Position numbers and translations under genes: made by a program. Positions 26,318 through 34,935 of a stretch of DNA of 64,000 bases are shown here, piece by piece. The DNA is from Hymenobacter sp. DG25B (GTDB lineage Bacteria; Bacteroidota; Bacteroidia; Cytophagales; Hymenobacteraceae): NCBI RefSeq assembly GCF_000801315.1, contig NZ_CP010054.1, positions 2,914,001 to 2,978,000 on the forward strand, given 5' to 3'. Every line of letters begins with the position of its first letter. Positions within the stretch are counted from its first letter, which is position 1. Below the pieces are notes generated by a model. It searched no databases, was not told where the DNA came from, and saw only the letters and a program-made list of their open reading frames with translations.

Positions 26318-26824
26318 ATGAAAAAAATCGGTCTTCTCTCCGATACCCATAGCTACCTGGACGAACGAATCCTGTATCATTTGCGGGACTGCGACGAAAT
26401 CTGGCATGCCGGCGACTTTGGCACGGCGGCCGTGGCCGAGGAGCTGGCTACGGTAGCTCCCCTACGCGGCGTATACGGGAACATTGACGGCCGCGACGTG
26501 CGCCTGACTCAGCCCTTGGTGCAGGCCTTTGAAATAGAGGGCCTGCGCGTGCTCATGACGCACATTGGCGGCTACCCCGGCCACTACAGCCCCGCTGCCC
26601 GCCCCCTGCTGCAACAGCACCGACCGGGCCTGTTCATCAGCGGGCACTCCCATATTCTGAAGGTGATGCCCGACCCCAGGCTGCGGCTGTTGCACCTGAA
26701 CCCCGGCGCGGCCGGCCGCCATGGCTTTCATAAGGTGCGCACGCTGTTGCGCTTTCAGGTAGAAGCCGGGCAGGTGCAGCAGCTGCAGGCCATTGAACTG
26801 GGCCCGCGCACTACGGAGCGGTAA
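26318..26824 (+). CDS. YfcE/MJ0936-type metallophosphoesterase
   Basis: 168 residues, a calcineurin-like phosphodiesterase with two metals. Ligands are readable: D9 and H11 in LLSDTHS, D33 in HAGDFG, N55 in GNIDGRD, then H81 in LMTHIGG and GHSH near residue 106. These small enzymes cleave phosphodiesters in vitro; the natural substrate is unknown. The ATG at 26318 opens on the first strand. The gene is divergent from the NUDIX/lipoprotein pair and ends before a strong terminator shared with the convergent small gene. Confidence 0.9.
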   Translation: MKKIGLLSDTHSYLDERILYHLRDCDEIWHAGDFGTAAVAEELATVAPLRGVYGNIDGRDVRLTQPLVQAFEIEGLRVLMTHIGGYPGHYSPAARPLLQQHRPGLFISGHSHILKVMPDPRLRLLHLNPGAAGRHGFHKVRTLLRFQVEAGQVQQLQAIELGPRTTER

Positions 26825-26832
26825 CAAACGCA

Positions 26833-26866
26833 AAAAGCGCCTTTCCCATCCAGGAAAGGCGCTTTT
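26833..26866. terminator. Bidirectional terminator
   Basis: A 14-bp perfect stem (AAAAGCGCCTTTCC and complement) with a 6-base loop, A-run on one side and T-run on the other, between the convergent phosphoesterase gene and the small basic-protein gene. Confidence 0.85.
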
Positions 26867-26907
26867 CAACAACTATGTATGCCGACCGACACCGGCGGCG
26901 GACTTAC

Positions 26908-27204
26908 TTACAGGGCAATTTCCGGCTTGGGGTGCTCACCTTCCTGACCATCAGCGTTAACTGGCTTGGTCACGGCTTCGGCATCGTCAAATGCTTCGGC
27001 GTTGGCTTTTACGGTAGCCTTGGCGGTTTTCTCCGACTTAGCAGCAGCTGGCGCAGCAGCACCGCCATTGAAGCGGGCCTTCAGCTCTTCGATGTCCACG
27101 TTCTTCAGAACGGGCGTGAGGAGCAGTTGCTTAATGATGCGCTGCTTGTTGTTTTGACGGGCAATGTTCTTGCGGTGCTTCCGCTTCAGTCGGGTGACGC
27201 TCAT
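26908..27204 (-). CDS. Small basic protein of unknown function
   Basis: 98 residues. The first 45 are strongly basic (SVTRLKRKHRKNIARQNNKQ then RIIKQLLLTPVLKNVDIEELK), suggesting RNA or DNA contact. The rest is Ala/Glu-rich and probably disordered. No known domain is recognised. The ATG at 27204 fits a TACTTTTG -7 element at 27242-27249. The gene is divergent from threonine aldolase with overlapping promoter regions. The basic head resembles small ribosome-associated proteins, but that is only an impression. Confidence 0.6.
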   Translation of the reverse strand: MSVTRLKRKHRKNIARQNNKQRIIKQLLLTPVLKNVDIEELKARFNGGAAAPAAAKSEKTAKATVKANAEAFDDAEAVTKPVNADGQEGEHPKPEIAL

Positions 27205-27241
27205 ATCCGGGTCGGTTAAAGTCGTTTTAGTAAAGGAGGGG

Positions 27242-27249
27242 CAAAAGTA
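27242..27249 (-). promoter_or_regulatory. -7 element of the small basic-protein gene
   Basis: The minus strand reads TACTTTTG, matching TAnnTTTG, 38 bases before the ATG at 27204. It lies only 5 bases from the plus-strand -7 element of ltaE. Confidence 0.6.
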
Positions 27250-27254
27250 AGTCT

Positions 27255-27262
27255 TATTTTTG
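27255..27262 (+). promoter_or_regulatory. -7 element of the threonine aldolase gene
   Basis: TATTTTTG matches TAnnTTTG, 39 bases before the ATG at 27302. Back to back with the minus-strand element at 27242-27249, so the two promoters compete for the same DNA. Confidence 0.55.
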
Positions 27263-27301
27263 AATCCCGAAACCTCCATCCTCAACTCATTAGCTCCTTT
27301 C

Positions 27302-28321
27302 ATGATTGATTTACGCTCCGATACCGTAACCCGCCCCACCCCAGCCATGCTGGAAGCCATGTTTCAGGCCCGGGTGGGCGATGATGTGTATGAAGAAGAC
27401 CCCACGGTAAAAGCGCTGGAAGAAGCCGCTGCCGCCCGCTTTGGCATGGAGGCCGGCCTGTTCTGCCCTTCCGGCACCATGACCAACCAAATTGCCATTA
27501 AGGCCCATACCCAGCCCATGTCGGAGGTTATCTGCGAGCAGACTTCGCATATCTACCTCTGGGAAGTGGGTGGTATTGCGTTTCACTCGGGCGCCTCGGT
27601 GGCGCTGCTGCCCGGCAACCGGGGCCGCCTCACGGCCGCGCAGGTAGAAGCCGCCATCCGTCCCGATGATAACGTGCATTATCCCATCACCCAGCTTATT
27701 TCCCTGGAAAACACCCACAACCGGGGCGGGGGCAGCTGCTATGCGCTGGAAGAAATGGAAGCCATTGCGGAAGTAGCCCGCCGCTACGGCATTCCGCTGC
27801 ACCTGGACGGCGCCCGTATTTTCAACGCCCTGGTAGCCACCGGGCAGGATGCCCGGGCGTATGGCCGCCTGTTTGATACCATTTCCGTGTGCCTGTCCAA
27901 AGGGCTGGGGGCGCCGGTAGGCTCGGTGCTGCTGGGCAGCAAGGCCTTCATTCATAAAACCAAGCGCATTCGCAAGGTAATGGGTGGCGGCATGCGGCAG
28001 GCGGGCTATCTGGCCGCGGCAGGCCTGTATGCGTTGGAAAACAACGTAGAGCGCCTCGCCGATGACCACCGCCGGGCCCGGCAGCTGGGCGAAACGCTGG
28101 CTGCCCAGCCTTATGTGGCTGAGGTACTGCCTGTGGAAACCAACCTGGTTATTTTCCGGCTGCGGGATGAGCAGCCCGCCGGCGCATTCCTGGATTACCT
28201 GAAGCAGCACGGCATCATTGCCTCCTCCTTCGGCCCACAAATGATTCGGTTTGTGACCCACCTGGATGTGACAGACGACATGCTGGCCCGCGTAACAGAG
28301 GCCCTCGGCAACCTGCGCTAA
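27302..28321 (+). CDS. ltaE: Low-specificity L-threonine aldolase
   Basis: PLP enzyme that cleaves threonine or allo-threonine to glycine and acetaldehyde; cytoplasmic. The 339 residues show the family start [40 protein letters not shown], the HIYLWEVGG histidine that stacks on [14 protein letters not shown], and the PLP lysine in [13 protein letters not shown] (about residue 200). The ATG at 27302 matches the canonical N-terminus; 14 upstream residues of the longer frame are not conserved in character. It is convergent with nhaA. Confidence 0.94.
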   Translation: MIDLRSDTVTRPTPAMLEAMFQARVGDDVYEEDPTVKALEEAAAARFGMEAGLFCPSGTMTNQIAIKAHTQPMSEVICEQTSHIYLWEVGGIAFHSGASVALLPGNRGRLTAAQVEAAIRPDDNVHYPITQLISLENTHNRGGGSCYALEEMEAIAEVARRYGIPLHLDGARIFNALVATGQDARAYGRLFDTISVCLSKGLGAPVGSVLLGSKAFIHKTKRIRKVMGGGMRQAGYLAAAGLYALENNVERLADDHRRARQLGETLAAQPYVAEVLPVETNLVIFRLRDEQPAGAFLDYLKQHGIIASSFGPQMIRFVTHLDVTDDMLARVTEALGNLR

Positions 28322-28337
28322 GCCATAGCACAGCCGA

Positions 28338-29510
28338 CTACGGCTGGGCGGAAGCTAATTCCGGTCCGGCCGTAGTTGGCTGCGGGCTTCGCAGCAGAAT
28401 AACAGCCCCAATGCTGGCGGCCATTACCGAACCAGCCAGTACGGCCAGCTTGGCCAGATCTATTAACTCCGGTTGATGGAAGGAAAGCGTGGCAATAAAA
28501 ATGGCCATGGTGAAGCCGATGCCAGCTGTAAATCCCAGCCCCAGCATCTGCAGCCAGCTAACGCCGGTAGGCAACATGGCCTGCCCGCTGCGCACCAGCA
28601 CCCATACACTGAGCACTATGCCCACGGGCTTGCCCACTACCAAACCCAGCATAATACCCAGCCCTAGTGGCGACACAATGTCTACGCCCGTGCCGCCCTT
28701 TAGCATGATGGCCGTATTGCAAAGGGCAAACAGGGGCAGGATAACAAACGTCACGGGGTCGTGCAGGGCATGATACACCCTTCTGAGCTGTTTAACTGGC
28801 GTAACGAAGGCCAACAGTACCCCCGCCACCGTGGCATGCACCCCCGATTTCAGCATACAGAACCAGAGCAATAACCCCAGGATGGCTACCACCCATACCC
28901 AGTCCTCCCGCCAGCGGCCCAGCAGATAAAGCGCCAGCACCAGCCCCGCGGCACTCGCCAGATAAAGCATATGCAGCGTGTGGGTATAGAAAATAGCGAT
29001 AACCACCACTGCCAGCAGATCATCAATGATGGCCAGCGCCGTGAGAAAAACGCGCAAACCAGCCGGCACGCGCGAACCCAGCAGGGCCAGAATACCCAGG
29101 GAAAACGCAATATCAGTAGCGGTAGGAATGGCCCAGCCGGCGGCAGCCGGTGTGCCCCGGGTAAACAGAAAATGGATAAGCGCGGGCATAGCCGCGCCAC
29201 CCACCGCCGCCACCGCCGGCAGCATGGCTTTGCGGGGCTCGGTCAGCTCGCCATCCACCAGCTCGTGCTTGATTTCCAGCCCCACCAAAAAGAAGAAGAT
29301 GGTCATCAGGCCATCATTTATCCAGTGGCTGATGGATTTATGCAGAAAGGACGGCCCTATTTCATGTTCCCAGAAACCAATATAGGCCGGGCCCACCGCT
29401 GTATTGCTGAGCACCAACGACAGAATAGTAGCCCCTATCAGGAGTAAACCGGAAAGACGGCCACCTTCTGCCAGCGCCTGTAGTGGAATGCCACGCGTAA
29501 AAAACTTCAT
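28338..29510 (-). CDS. nhaA: Na+/H+ antiporter NhaA
   Basis: Electrogenic antiporter in the inner membrane for sodium and pH homeostasis. The 390 residues match the family length, with about 12 helices. The catalytic aspartate pair is D163-D164 in ALAIIDDLLAVVVIA, the same numbering as in E. coli NhaA. Also seen are GLEIKHELVDGEL, WAIPTATDIAFSLGIL and GFTAGIGFTMAIFIATL. A Pro/Ala-rich tail ends the protein. It starts at the ATG at 29510 and is divergent from the PPP-type phosphoesterase gene. Confidence 0.97.
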   Translation of the reverse strand: MKFFTRGIPLQALAEGGRLSGLLLIGATILSLVLSNTAVGPAYIGFWEHEIGPSFLHKSISHWINDGLMTIFFFLVGLEIKHELVDGELTEPRKAMLPAVAAVGGAAMPALIHFLFTRGTPAAAGWAIPTATDIAFSLGILALLGSRVPAGLRVFLTALAIIDDLLAVVVIAIFYTHTLHMLYLASAAGLVLALYLLGRWREDWVWVVAILGLLLWFCMLKSGVHATVAGVLLAFVTPVKQLRRVYHALHDPVTFVILPLFALCNTAIMLKGGTGVDIVSPLGLGIMLGLVVGKPVGIVLSVWVLVRSGQAMLPTGVSWLQMLGLGFTAGIGFTMAIFIATLSFHQPELIDLAKLAVLAGSVMAASIGAVILLRSPQPTTAGPELASAQP

Positions 29511-29627
29511 GAGCGCAAATTACTACTCCTGCCCTAAATTATGACAGGAGTCCGGAGGGCCGGCAGCAGGCGCCTAACGGGTGCGGTGTTATTTCCATGT
29601 GGAATCTTTTCCTTACTTGCCAGCCGT

Positions 29628-30278
29628 ATGAACTTGTTTATTGTGGGCGATGTGCACGGCTGCTACTACAGCTTTCTGGAGGTGCTGCAGCACTGGAAAC
29701 CAGCGGAGGAGCTCCTGCTTCAGGTAGGCGACCTGGTAGACCGTGGCCGCTTCGCGCCGGAAACCGTGCAGGTGGCCCTGGAGCTAAGCGAGAAGTACCC
29801 GGCGCAGACTGTATTCCTGAAAGGCAACCACGAAGCGGGCATGCTGCTGCATTATGGCCCTACCGGCCCCCACCCCAACTGGCTGAGCTGGGGCGGCCGC
29901 TCCACCAAGCAGCAGTACCAACTGCATCCGGGCTGGCTGGCCCCGCACCTGGCGTGGCTTTCTGAGCGGCCCTTGTTCTGGGAGAATGAGCAGGTGCTGG
30001 TCAGCCATGCCGGCTTGGCCGATACCCCCGACCCCATGAATGAGAACAACCCCGACGGGATTCTCTGGCGCCGCGGCCCCCTGCGCAACGTGGGCAAGCT
30101 GCAGGTCATTGGCCACACGCCCACTAAGGGTGCGCCTGCGTTTGATGCCAAGGCCAATGCGCTTTACATTGATACCGGGGCCTGTTTTGGGCAGGGCCTC
30201 TCGGCCGTGCGGATCAGCGCCGCCGGCCAGCAGCTGGAAACTATCTTCGTACCCACTCACCAGGCCGACGTTGGCTGA
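29628..30278 (+). CDS. PPP-family serine/threonine phosphatase-like metallophosphoesterase
   Basis: 216 residues. The phosphatase signature is complete: GDVHG (residues 7-11), GDLVDRGRFAPE, LKGNHEAGM, the histidines of VSHAG and IGHTPT, and IDTGACFG near the end. This order belongs to the bacterial PrpA/ApaH-like branch, which acts on phosphoproteins or diadenosine polyphosphates. The substrate is not known. The ATG at 29628 opens on the first strand; the longer frame from 29541 is not favoured. The AlkA-type glycosylase gene starts 15 bases downstream, so the two are probably cotranscribed. Confidence 0.88.
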   Translation: MNLFIVGDVHGCYYSFLEVLQHWKPAEELLLQVGDLVDRGRFAPETVQVALELSEKYPAQTVFLKGNHEAGMLLHYGPTGPHPNWLSWGGRSTKQQYQLHPGWLAPHLAWLSERPLFWENEQVLVSHAGLADTPDPMNENNPDGILWRRGPLRNVGKLQVIGHTPTKGAPAFDAKANALYIDTGACFGQGLSAVRISAAGQQLETIFVPTHQADVG

Positions 30279-30293
30279 TTCTACTTGTTGCTG

Positions 30294-30902
30294 ATGGCTG
30301 CTGACCCTATTCACCATCTTTCCCAGGCCGATCCGGTGCTGGCGGGCCTGATCCGGCAGGGGCGGCCCATTGCGCCCAGCGCCCACGAGGATTTATACCT
30401 GGCGCTGCTCAGAGCCATTGTGTCTCAGCAGATTTCCACCAAAGCCGCGGCCGCCATCTGGCGCAAGGTGCAGGCCCTGTTCCCGCCCGATGGCTACCCC
30501 GAGCCGGCCGCCATCCTGGCCATGTCGGATGAGGATTTGCGGGCGGCGGGCATCTCGCGCCAGAAGGCCGGCTACCTGCGGGCCATTGCCGAGTTTGCCC
30601 AGCGCGACCAGCTCGACCACAGCTACCTCAGCCAGCTGGATGCCGATGCCTTTACCCAACACCTGACCCAGATAAAAGGTGTGGGCCGCTGGACGGCGCA
30701 AATGCTGCAGATGTTTGCCCTGGACCAGCCCGATGTGTTTCCGGAAGGCGACCTGGGCATCCAAAACGCCATGCGCCGCCACTACGGCCTGCAGGAAACC
30801 GGCCGGGCCCTGCACCAGCGCATGACGCAAATTGCCGAGGCCTGGCGCCCCCACCGCACCCTGGCCAGCAAGTATTTGTGGCAGTCGTTGGATAATCAGT
30901 AA
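30294..30902 (+). CDS. DNA-3-methyladenine glycosylase II (AlkA-type)
   Basis: Base-excision repair of alkylated DNA. The 202 residues belong to the helix-hairpin-helix glycosylase superfamily: the hairpin is IKGVGRWTAQML (127-138) and the catalytic aspartate is D153 in FPEGDLGIQ. The early helices with LLRAIVSQQISTKAA (38-52) also fit. It lacks the N-terminal TBP-like domain of E. coli AlkA, so it resembles the short MAG/AlkA group. I chose the ATG at 30294 over two TTG codons at 30285 and 30288. Confidence 0.9.
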   Translation: MAADPIHHLSQADPVLAGLIRQGRPIAPSAHEDLYLALLRAIVSQQISTKAAAAIWRKVQALFPPDGYPEPAAILAMSDEDLRAAGISRQKAGYLRAIAEFAQRDQLDHSYLSQLDADAFTQHLTQIKGVGRWTAQMLQMFALDQPDVFPEGDLGIQNAMRRHYGLQETGRALHQRMTQIAEAWRPHRTLASKYLWQSLDNQ

Positions 30903-30904
30903 AA

Positions 30905-31016
30905 GGTGAGCTTGTGAAGTGGTGAGATGGTGAGTTTGACGTTCCGCTTGCGCAAACCGCGCGTATTGCACAACAAACTCACCATTTCACCACCTCACCA
31001 TTTTACTATCTCACCT
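30905..31016. repeat. GTGA-type inverted repeat
   Basis: The left arm, ending in GTGAAGTGGTGAGATGGTGAG then TTT (30914-30937), and its complement (about 30974-30997) pair at 22 of 24 bases around a 36-base centre. Both arms are built from GGTGA(R)AT-like units. The element lies between the glycosylase stop and the DUF58 stop. Confidence 0.7.
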
Positions 31017-31920
31017 TACCCCGCTTCATCATGTAGGCGTACAGCACTTTATCAAACGGCTCCCGGATATCCACCGGCACAAAATCAATCTTAAACTGTC
31101 CGCAGCGCAGGGCCAACTCCTGCTCATAGCGCCGCATGGCGGCCTGGTATTGCTCCCGCACTTGCGCCGGCTGCAGCTTAATGGTTTCGCCGGTTTCCAC
31201 GTCCTCAAACAGGTAAGGCCGGTCCTGGAAGGCAAAGTCCGACTCCGTGGCGCGGTCCATCACGTGGAATAGCAGCACCTCATGCTGCTGGTGGCGCAGG
31301 TGCTGCAGGGCGGCTAGAGCCTGTGTTTGCTCCTCGGGGGCGCGGCCCAGCATATCGCTGAAAATGATAACCAGGGAGCGTTTCGGGATTTGCTGCGCGA
31401 TGGTGTGAATCACGCCAGCCACATCGGTGGGGCGGCGCTGCACGGGGCGCTCCAGGAGTTGCTGCAGGGTGAGCAGCAGGGTGTGCCGGTGGGTGCTGGT
31501 AGAGCGCACGGGCGTTTGCAGCTCCACCTGGTCGGCGAAGGTGACGAGGCCCACGGCGTCGCGCTGCTTTTGCAGGAGCGTGGCCAGGGCCGCCGCGCAC
31601 AGCACGGAAAAGCGCAGCTTGTCGTGGCCGGGACTGGGGTAGTACATGCTGGGGCTTACATCCAGCAGCAGGTGGCAGCGCAGGTTGGTTTCCTCTTCGT
31701 AGCGCTTCACAAAGAGCTTATCGGTGCGGGCAAATACTTTCCAGTCCAGGTGACGGGTGCTTTCGCCGGGGTTGTAGAGCCGGTGCTCCGAGAATTCCAC
31801 GGAAAAGCCGTGGTAGGGCGACTGGTGCAGGCCCGTAATAAAGCCTTCTACCAGCTGCCGGGCCAGAAATTCCAGGTTCTCAAAAGAGCGGATAGCAGCT
31901 AGGTCAATGGATTGGGCCAT
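31006..31920 (-). CDS. DUF58 domain protein (VWA-like)
   Basis: 304 residues, cytoplasmic. The DUF58 motif YNPGESTRHLDWKVFART (about 50-67) is followed by a von Willebrand A-like core with LLDVSPSMYYP (MIDAS-type D-x-S-x-S) and SLVIIFSDMLGRAPEE. Such proteins usually accompany a MoxR-type AAA+ ATPase and further VWA proteins; none is present nearby, so the partner must be elsewhere. The ATG at 31920 begins MAQSIDLAAIRSFENLEFLA, a usual N-terminus for the family. Upstream, a TATCTTTC word near 31949 is a possible weak -7 element. Confidence 0.88.
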   Translation of the reverse strand: MAQSIDLAAIRSFENLEFLARQLVEGFITGLHQSPYHGFSVEFSEHRLYNPGESTRHLDWKVFARTDKLFVKRYEEETNLRCHLLLDVSPSMYYPSPGHDKLRFSVLCAAALATLLQKQRDAVGLVTFADQVELQTPVRSTSTHRHTLLLTLQQLLERPVQRRPTDVAGVIHTIAQQIPKRSLVIIFSDMLGRAPEEQTQALAALQHLRHQQHEVLLFHVMDRATESDFAFQDRPYLFEDVETGETIKLQPAQVREQYQAAMRRYEQELALRCGQFKIDFVPVDIREPFDKVLYAYMMKRGKVR

Positions 31921-32184
31921 GGGTCAGGCATTAAAATCAGTCAAAAGCGAAAGATAGGCAGCCGGAGTATGTCTGCCTTATTTCATCAACGCATAAGCCC
32001 CACAAAAGCTGCGTGCGATGCTGCCCGGCAGGCTTCTTTCTTCTGGCCCTGCTACTTACAAACGGCCCGGGCAGTAGGCAGCTATAGGAAAAGCGCGACT
32101 TAAAATTTTTATATCTACAGATAAGTGGTTACTTTGTCCTGAAATTCAAACATCTTGGAATAAATCAACTCTATTGTAGCCACC

Positions 32185-32517
32185 GTGGAAGACCGTCACG
32201 ATCAGGAAGAAATCTACTCTCAACGTATTAAAGCCGGCAAGCGCACGTACTTCTTCGACGTGAAAGCCACCCGCGGACAGGACTATTATCTCACCATTAC
32301 GGAGAGCAAACGCAAGCTGCGCGACGACGATACTTTCTCGTATGAGAAACACAAAATCTTCCTATATAAAGAAGATTTTATCAAGTTTGTCGATGCCCTG
32401 CAGGACGCCGTGGATTATGTGCGGGAAGAGCTGCTGACCGAGGAAGAAGTAGCCGAGTTGGACCGCCCCCGGCAGTACGAAGGCGACTCATTTAACCGCA
32501 GCGAAGACAACTTTTAA
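32185..32517 (+). CDS. DUF3276 (Pur-alpha-like) protein
   Basis: 110 residues of the bacterial Pur-alpha-like family, which folds as a PUR repeat and binds single-stranded nucleic acid. Seen: EIYSQRIKAGKRTYFFDVK, YYLTITESKRK, HKIFLYKEDFIKFVDALQ and an acidic tail. The start codon is GTG at 32185, which opens MEDRHDQEE; no in-frame ATG lies nearby. It is a single-gene unit, ending at a GC-rich hairpin at 32575-32608. Confidence 0.88.
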   Translation: MEDRHDQEEIYSQRIKAGKRTYFFDVKATRGQDYYLTITESKRKLRDDDTFSYEKHKIFLYKEDFIKFVDALQDAVDYVREELLTEEEVAELDRPRQYEGDSFNRSEDNF

Positions 32518-32574
32518 CCCCACCGCCTAGCGAAGCACTGCTTACTCTCCTCATTTCATTTGCAACCCCCTTTT

Positions 32575-32608
32575 AGCGGCGCGCCCGGTTTTACCGTGGC
32601 GCGCCGCT
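32575..32608 (+). terminator. Terminator of the DUF3276 gene
   Basis: An 11-bp perfect GC-rich stem (AGCGGCGCGCC and complement) with a 12-base loop, followed by TTGTT. It lies 57 bases after the stop. Confidence 0.65.
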
Positions 32609-32674
32609 TTGTTAGGTTCTGACCGGCTGGTGGGCTGTTTTCTAAAACAGGCAGCAAAGCCGCCCAAAACGCCC

Positions 32675-32682
32675 TACCTTTG
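32675..32682 (+). promoter_or_regulatory. -7 element of ychF
   Basis: TACCTTTG followed by C matches the Bacteroidota -7 element, 62 bases before the ychF ATG. No clear -33 TTTG is visible. Confidence 0.5.
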
Positions 32683-32744
32683 CCCCGGGAATGGCGTTAT
32701 GGACTTCATTCCTCATTCTTAATTCTTCATTACTAATTAAAACC

Positions 32745-33845
32745 ATGGGTCTTCGCTGCGGTATCGTCGGTTTGCCGAACGTGGGCAAATCCACGCTGTT
32801 CAACGCTCTTTCGAACGCCAAGGCCGAATCGGCCAACTACCCGTTCTGCACCATTGAGCCCAACGTGGGCGTGATTACCGTGCCCGATGAGCGCCTGCAG
32901 ATTCTGGAAGCACTGGTGAACCCCAAGCGCGTGCTGCCCACCATTATTGAATTTGTGGACATTGCCGGGCTGGTAAAAGGCGCTTCCAAAGGCGAAGGTC
33001 TGGGCAATAAATTCCTGGCCAACATCCGGGAGGTAGATGCCATCATTCACGTGGTGCGCTGCTTTGATGACCCCAACATTGTGCACGTGGCGGGCGGTGT
33101 AGACCCCGTGTTCGATAAGGACGTTATCGACACGGAGTTGCAGCTGAAGGATCTGGAAAGCATCGATAAGAAGCTGGCCAAATCAGAGCGCAGCGCCAAA
33201 GCCGGTGATGCCGTAGCCAAGAAAGAAGTAGTGGTGCTGCAGCGTTTTAAAGCTGCGCTGGAAGCCGGGCAGAATGCCCGCGCCGTAACGGCCAGCGAAG
33301 ATGAGCTGGAGGCCGTGGCTGATCTGCAGCTGCTCACCATTAAGCCCGTTATCTACGTGGCCAACGTGGACGAGGCCAGCATTGCCACCGATGGCAACAA
33401 GCACGTAAATGCCCTGCGGGAGCATGTGAAGGCTGAAAATGCGCAGGTAGTTCTGGTTTCGGCTGCTATTGAGGCGCAGATTGCGGACATGGAAGACCCT
33501 GAGGAAAAGGAAATGTTCCTGGGCGAGTACGGCCTCACGGAGTCAGGCCTGAACAAGCTCATCCGGGCCAGCTACGAGCTGCTGAACCTGATTACTTACT
33601 TTACCGCCGGCGTACAGGAAGTACGCGCCTGGACCATTCACCGCGGCGACAAAGCCCCCGCGGCCGCCGGTGTCATCCACTCCGACTTCGAGAAAGGCTT
33701 CATCCGCGCCGAGGTGATTAAGCTGGCCGATTACCAGGAATACAAAACCGAAGTGAAAATCAAGGAAGCCGGTAAGATGGCCGTGGAAGGCAAAGAATAC
33801 GTGGTGCAGGATGGCGACATTATGCACTTCCGCTTTAACGTGTAG
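32745..33845 (+). CDS. ychF: Redox-regulated ATPase YchF (OLA1-type)
   Basis: A P-loop NTPase of the Obg family that prefers ATP. It contacts ribosomes and responds to oxidative stress. The 366 residues match the family. Seen: [17 protein letters not shown] at the N-terminus, [19 protein letters not shown] (G3), the atypical G4 motif YVANVDE in place of NKxD (the basis of ATP preference), a coiled-coil insert in the middle, and the C-terminal TGS domain ([20 protein letters not shown], then MHFRFNV). The ATG at 32745 matches the canonical start. Confidence 0.97.
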   Translation: MGLRCGIVGLPNVGKSTLFNALSNAKAESANYPFCTIEPNVGVITVPDERLQILEALVNPKRVLPTIIEFVDIAGLVKGASKGEGLGNKFLANIREVDAIIHVVRCFDDPNIVHVAGGVDPVFDKDVIDTELQLKDLESIDKKLAKSERSAKAGDAVAKKEVVVLQRFKAALEAGQNARAVTASEDELEAVADLQLLTIKPVIYVANVDEASIATDGNKHVNALREHVKAENAQVVLVSAAIEAQIADMEDPEEKEMFLGEYGLTESGLNKLIRASYELLNLITYFTAGVQEVRAWTIHRGDKAPAAAGVIHSDFEKGFIRAEVIKLADYQEYKTEVKIKEAGKMAVEGKEYVVQDGDIMHFRFNV

Positions 33846-33887
33846 TAGACTTTCGACACAGATTGTCGAAGCATTATAGTACTACAG

Positions 33888-33916
33888 ACGCCCCGCCCGG
33901 ATGCCGAGCGGGGCGT
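33888..33916 (+). terminator. Terminator of ychF
   Basis: A 9-bp stem (ACGCCCCGC and complement) closing an 11-base loop, followed by TTTGTGG, 42 bases after the ychF stop. Confidence 0.7.
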
Positions 33917-34069
33917 TTGTGGTATATAGGCTGATACACTGCACTCTTTCCAAACGCTGGGGCGCAAATCTTACCCCTGCCCATGTCCCGGCCTGGCTAT
34001 CTGCCGTATAGAACAAGATGTAGGAGAGGCAGGCGCCTTACCTGCCAGGTATTCTTTATCCGGGCTTTC

Positions 34070-34834
34070 ATGGCGGCATCCAAGCATCATTTTCTGGCTG
34101 AAACCGGGGGAATGGCCCGCTTTGTGTGGCGCTTTTTCCGGGAGGTGTTCCGTCCGCGCTATGAGGTGCAGGAGTTTCTGTACCAGTGCTATGTGGTGGG
34201 CTACCAGTCGTTGCCCTTGGTCAGCATCACGGGTTTTATCATGGGGCTGGTACTCACGCTGCGCCTCCACCCTACTATGGTCACGTTTGGAGCGGAGTCC
34301 TGGATTCCGGCCATGGCCGGGCTCACCATCATCCGCGAAGTGGCGCCACTGATTTCCGCATTAATGGTAGCCGGTAAAGTCAGCTCAGATATGGGCGCTG
34401 AGCTGGGCGCCATGCGCGTTTCAGAGCAGATTGATGCCATGGAAGTATCAGGCTCTAACCCCTTTAAGTATCTGGTAGTGACGCGGGTACTGGCTACCAC
34501 CCTTATGATGCCTATACTTTCTATTCTGGCGGCAACTATTGGACTGTATGCGGCCTACCTGGGCGTGAATATGCACACAGTAACTCCCCTGCTGATGTTC
34601 ACGAATGACATTCTGAAGCCCCTCACATTTGGCGACGTGCTGCCGGCCTTACTGAAAACCTTCTTTTTCGGCTTCGCCATTGGCATCATTGGCTGTTACA
34701 AGGGCTACTACTGCCAGGAAGGAACGGAGGGAGTGGGCCGTGCCGCCAACTCGGCCGTAGTGGTGTCGTCGCTGGTGATTTTTGTACTGGATTTGCTGGC
34801 CGTCCAAATCAGCACCCTTTTGGGCTATAATTAG
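34070..34834 (+). CDS. MlaE-family ABC transporter permease
   Basis: Inner-membrane permease of the phospholipid/Mce-type transporter family. The 254 residues show about five helices and the family signature: SITGFIMGLVLTLR, MAGLTIIREVAPLISALMVAGK, ELGAMRVSEQIDAMEVSG and FGFAIGIIGCYKGYYCQEGT. The usual partners (ATPase MlaF, MCE-domain MlaD) are not adjacent here; the next gene is on the other strand. The ATG at 34070 gives the typical length; the frame from 33983 adds an Arg-rich leader and is not favoured. Confidence 0.87.
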   Translation: MAASKHHFLAETGGMARFVWRFFREVFRPRYEVQEFLYQCYVVGYQSLPLVSITGFIMGLVLTLRLHPTMVTFGAESWIPAMAGLTIIREVAPLISALMVAGKVSSDMGAELGAMRVSEQIDAMEVSGSNPFKYLVVTRVLATTLMMPILSILAATIGLYAAYLGVNMHTVTPLLMFTNDILKPLTFGDVLPALLKTFFFGFAIGIIGCYKGYYCQEGTEGVGRAANSAVVVSSLVIFVLDLLAVQISTLLGYN

Positions 34835-34870
34835 CCCGCCCGGTATTGCTTCTCACAATCGATGTAAATA

Positions 34871-34917
34871 ATTGAGCCCCTGCGGCTTCCTATATCGGGA
34901 ATTCGCAGGGGCTCAAT
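34871..34917. terminator. Bidirectional terminator
   Basis: A 14-bp perfect stem ATTGAGCCCCTGCG and complement around a 19-base loop, flanked by AT-rich bases that partly extend the pairing. It separates the convergent mlaE-like gene and the first M48 gene. Confidence 0.75.
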
Positions 34918-34935
34918 TACATATCAGGGCAGTTT

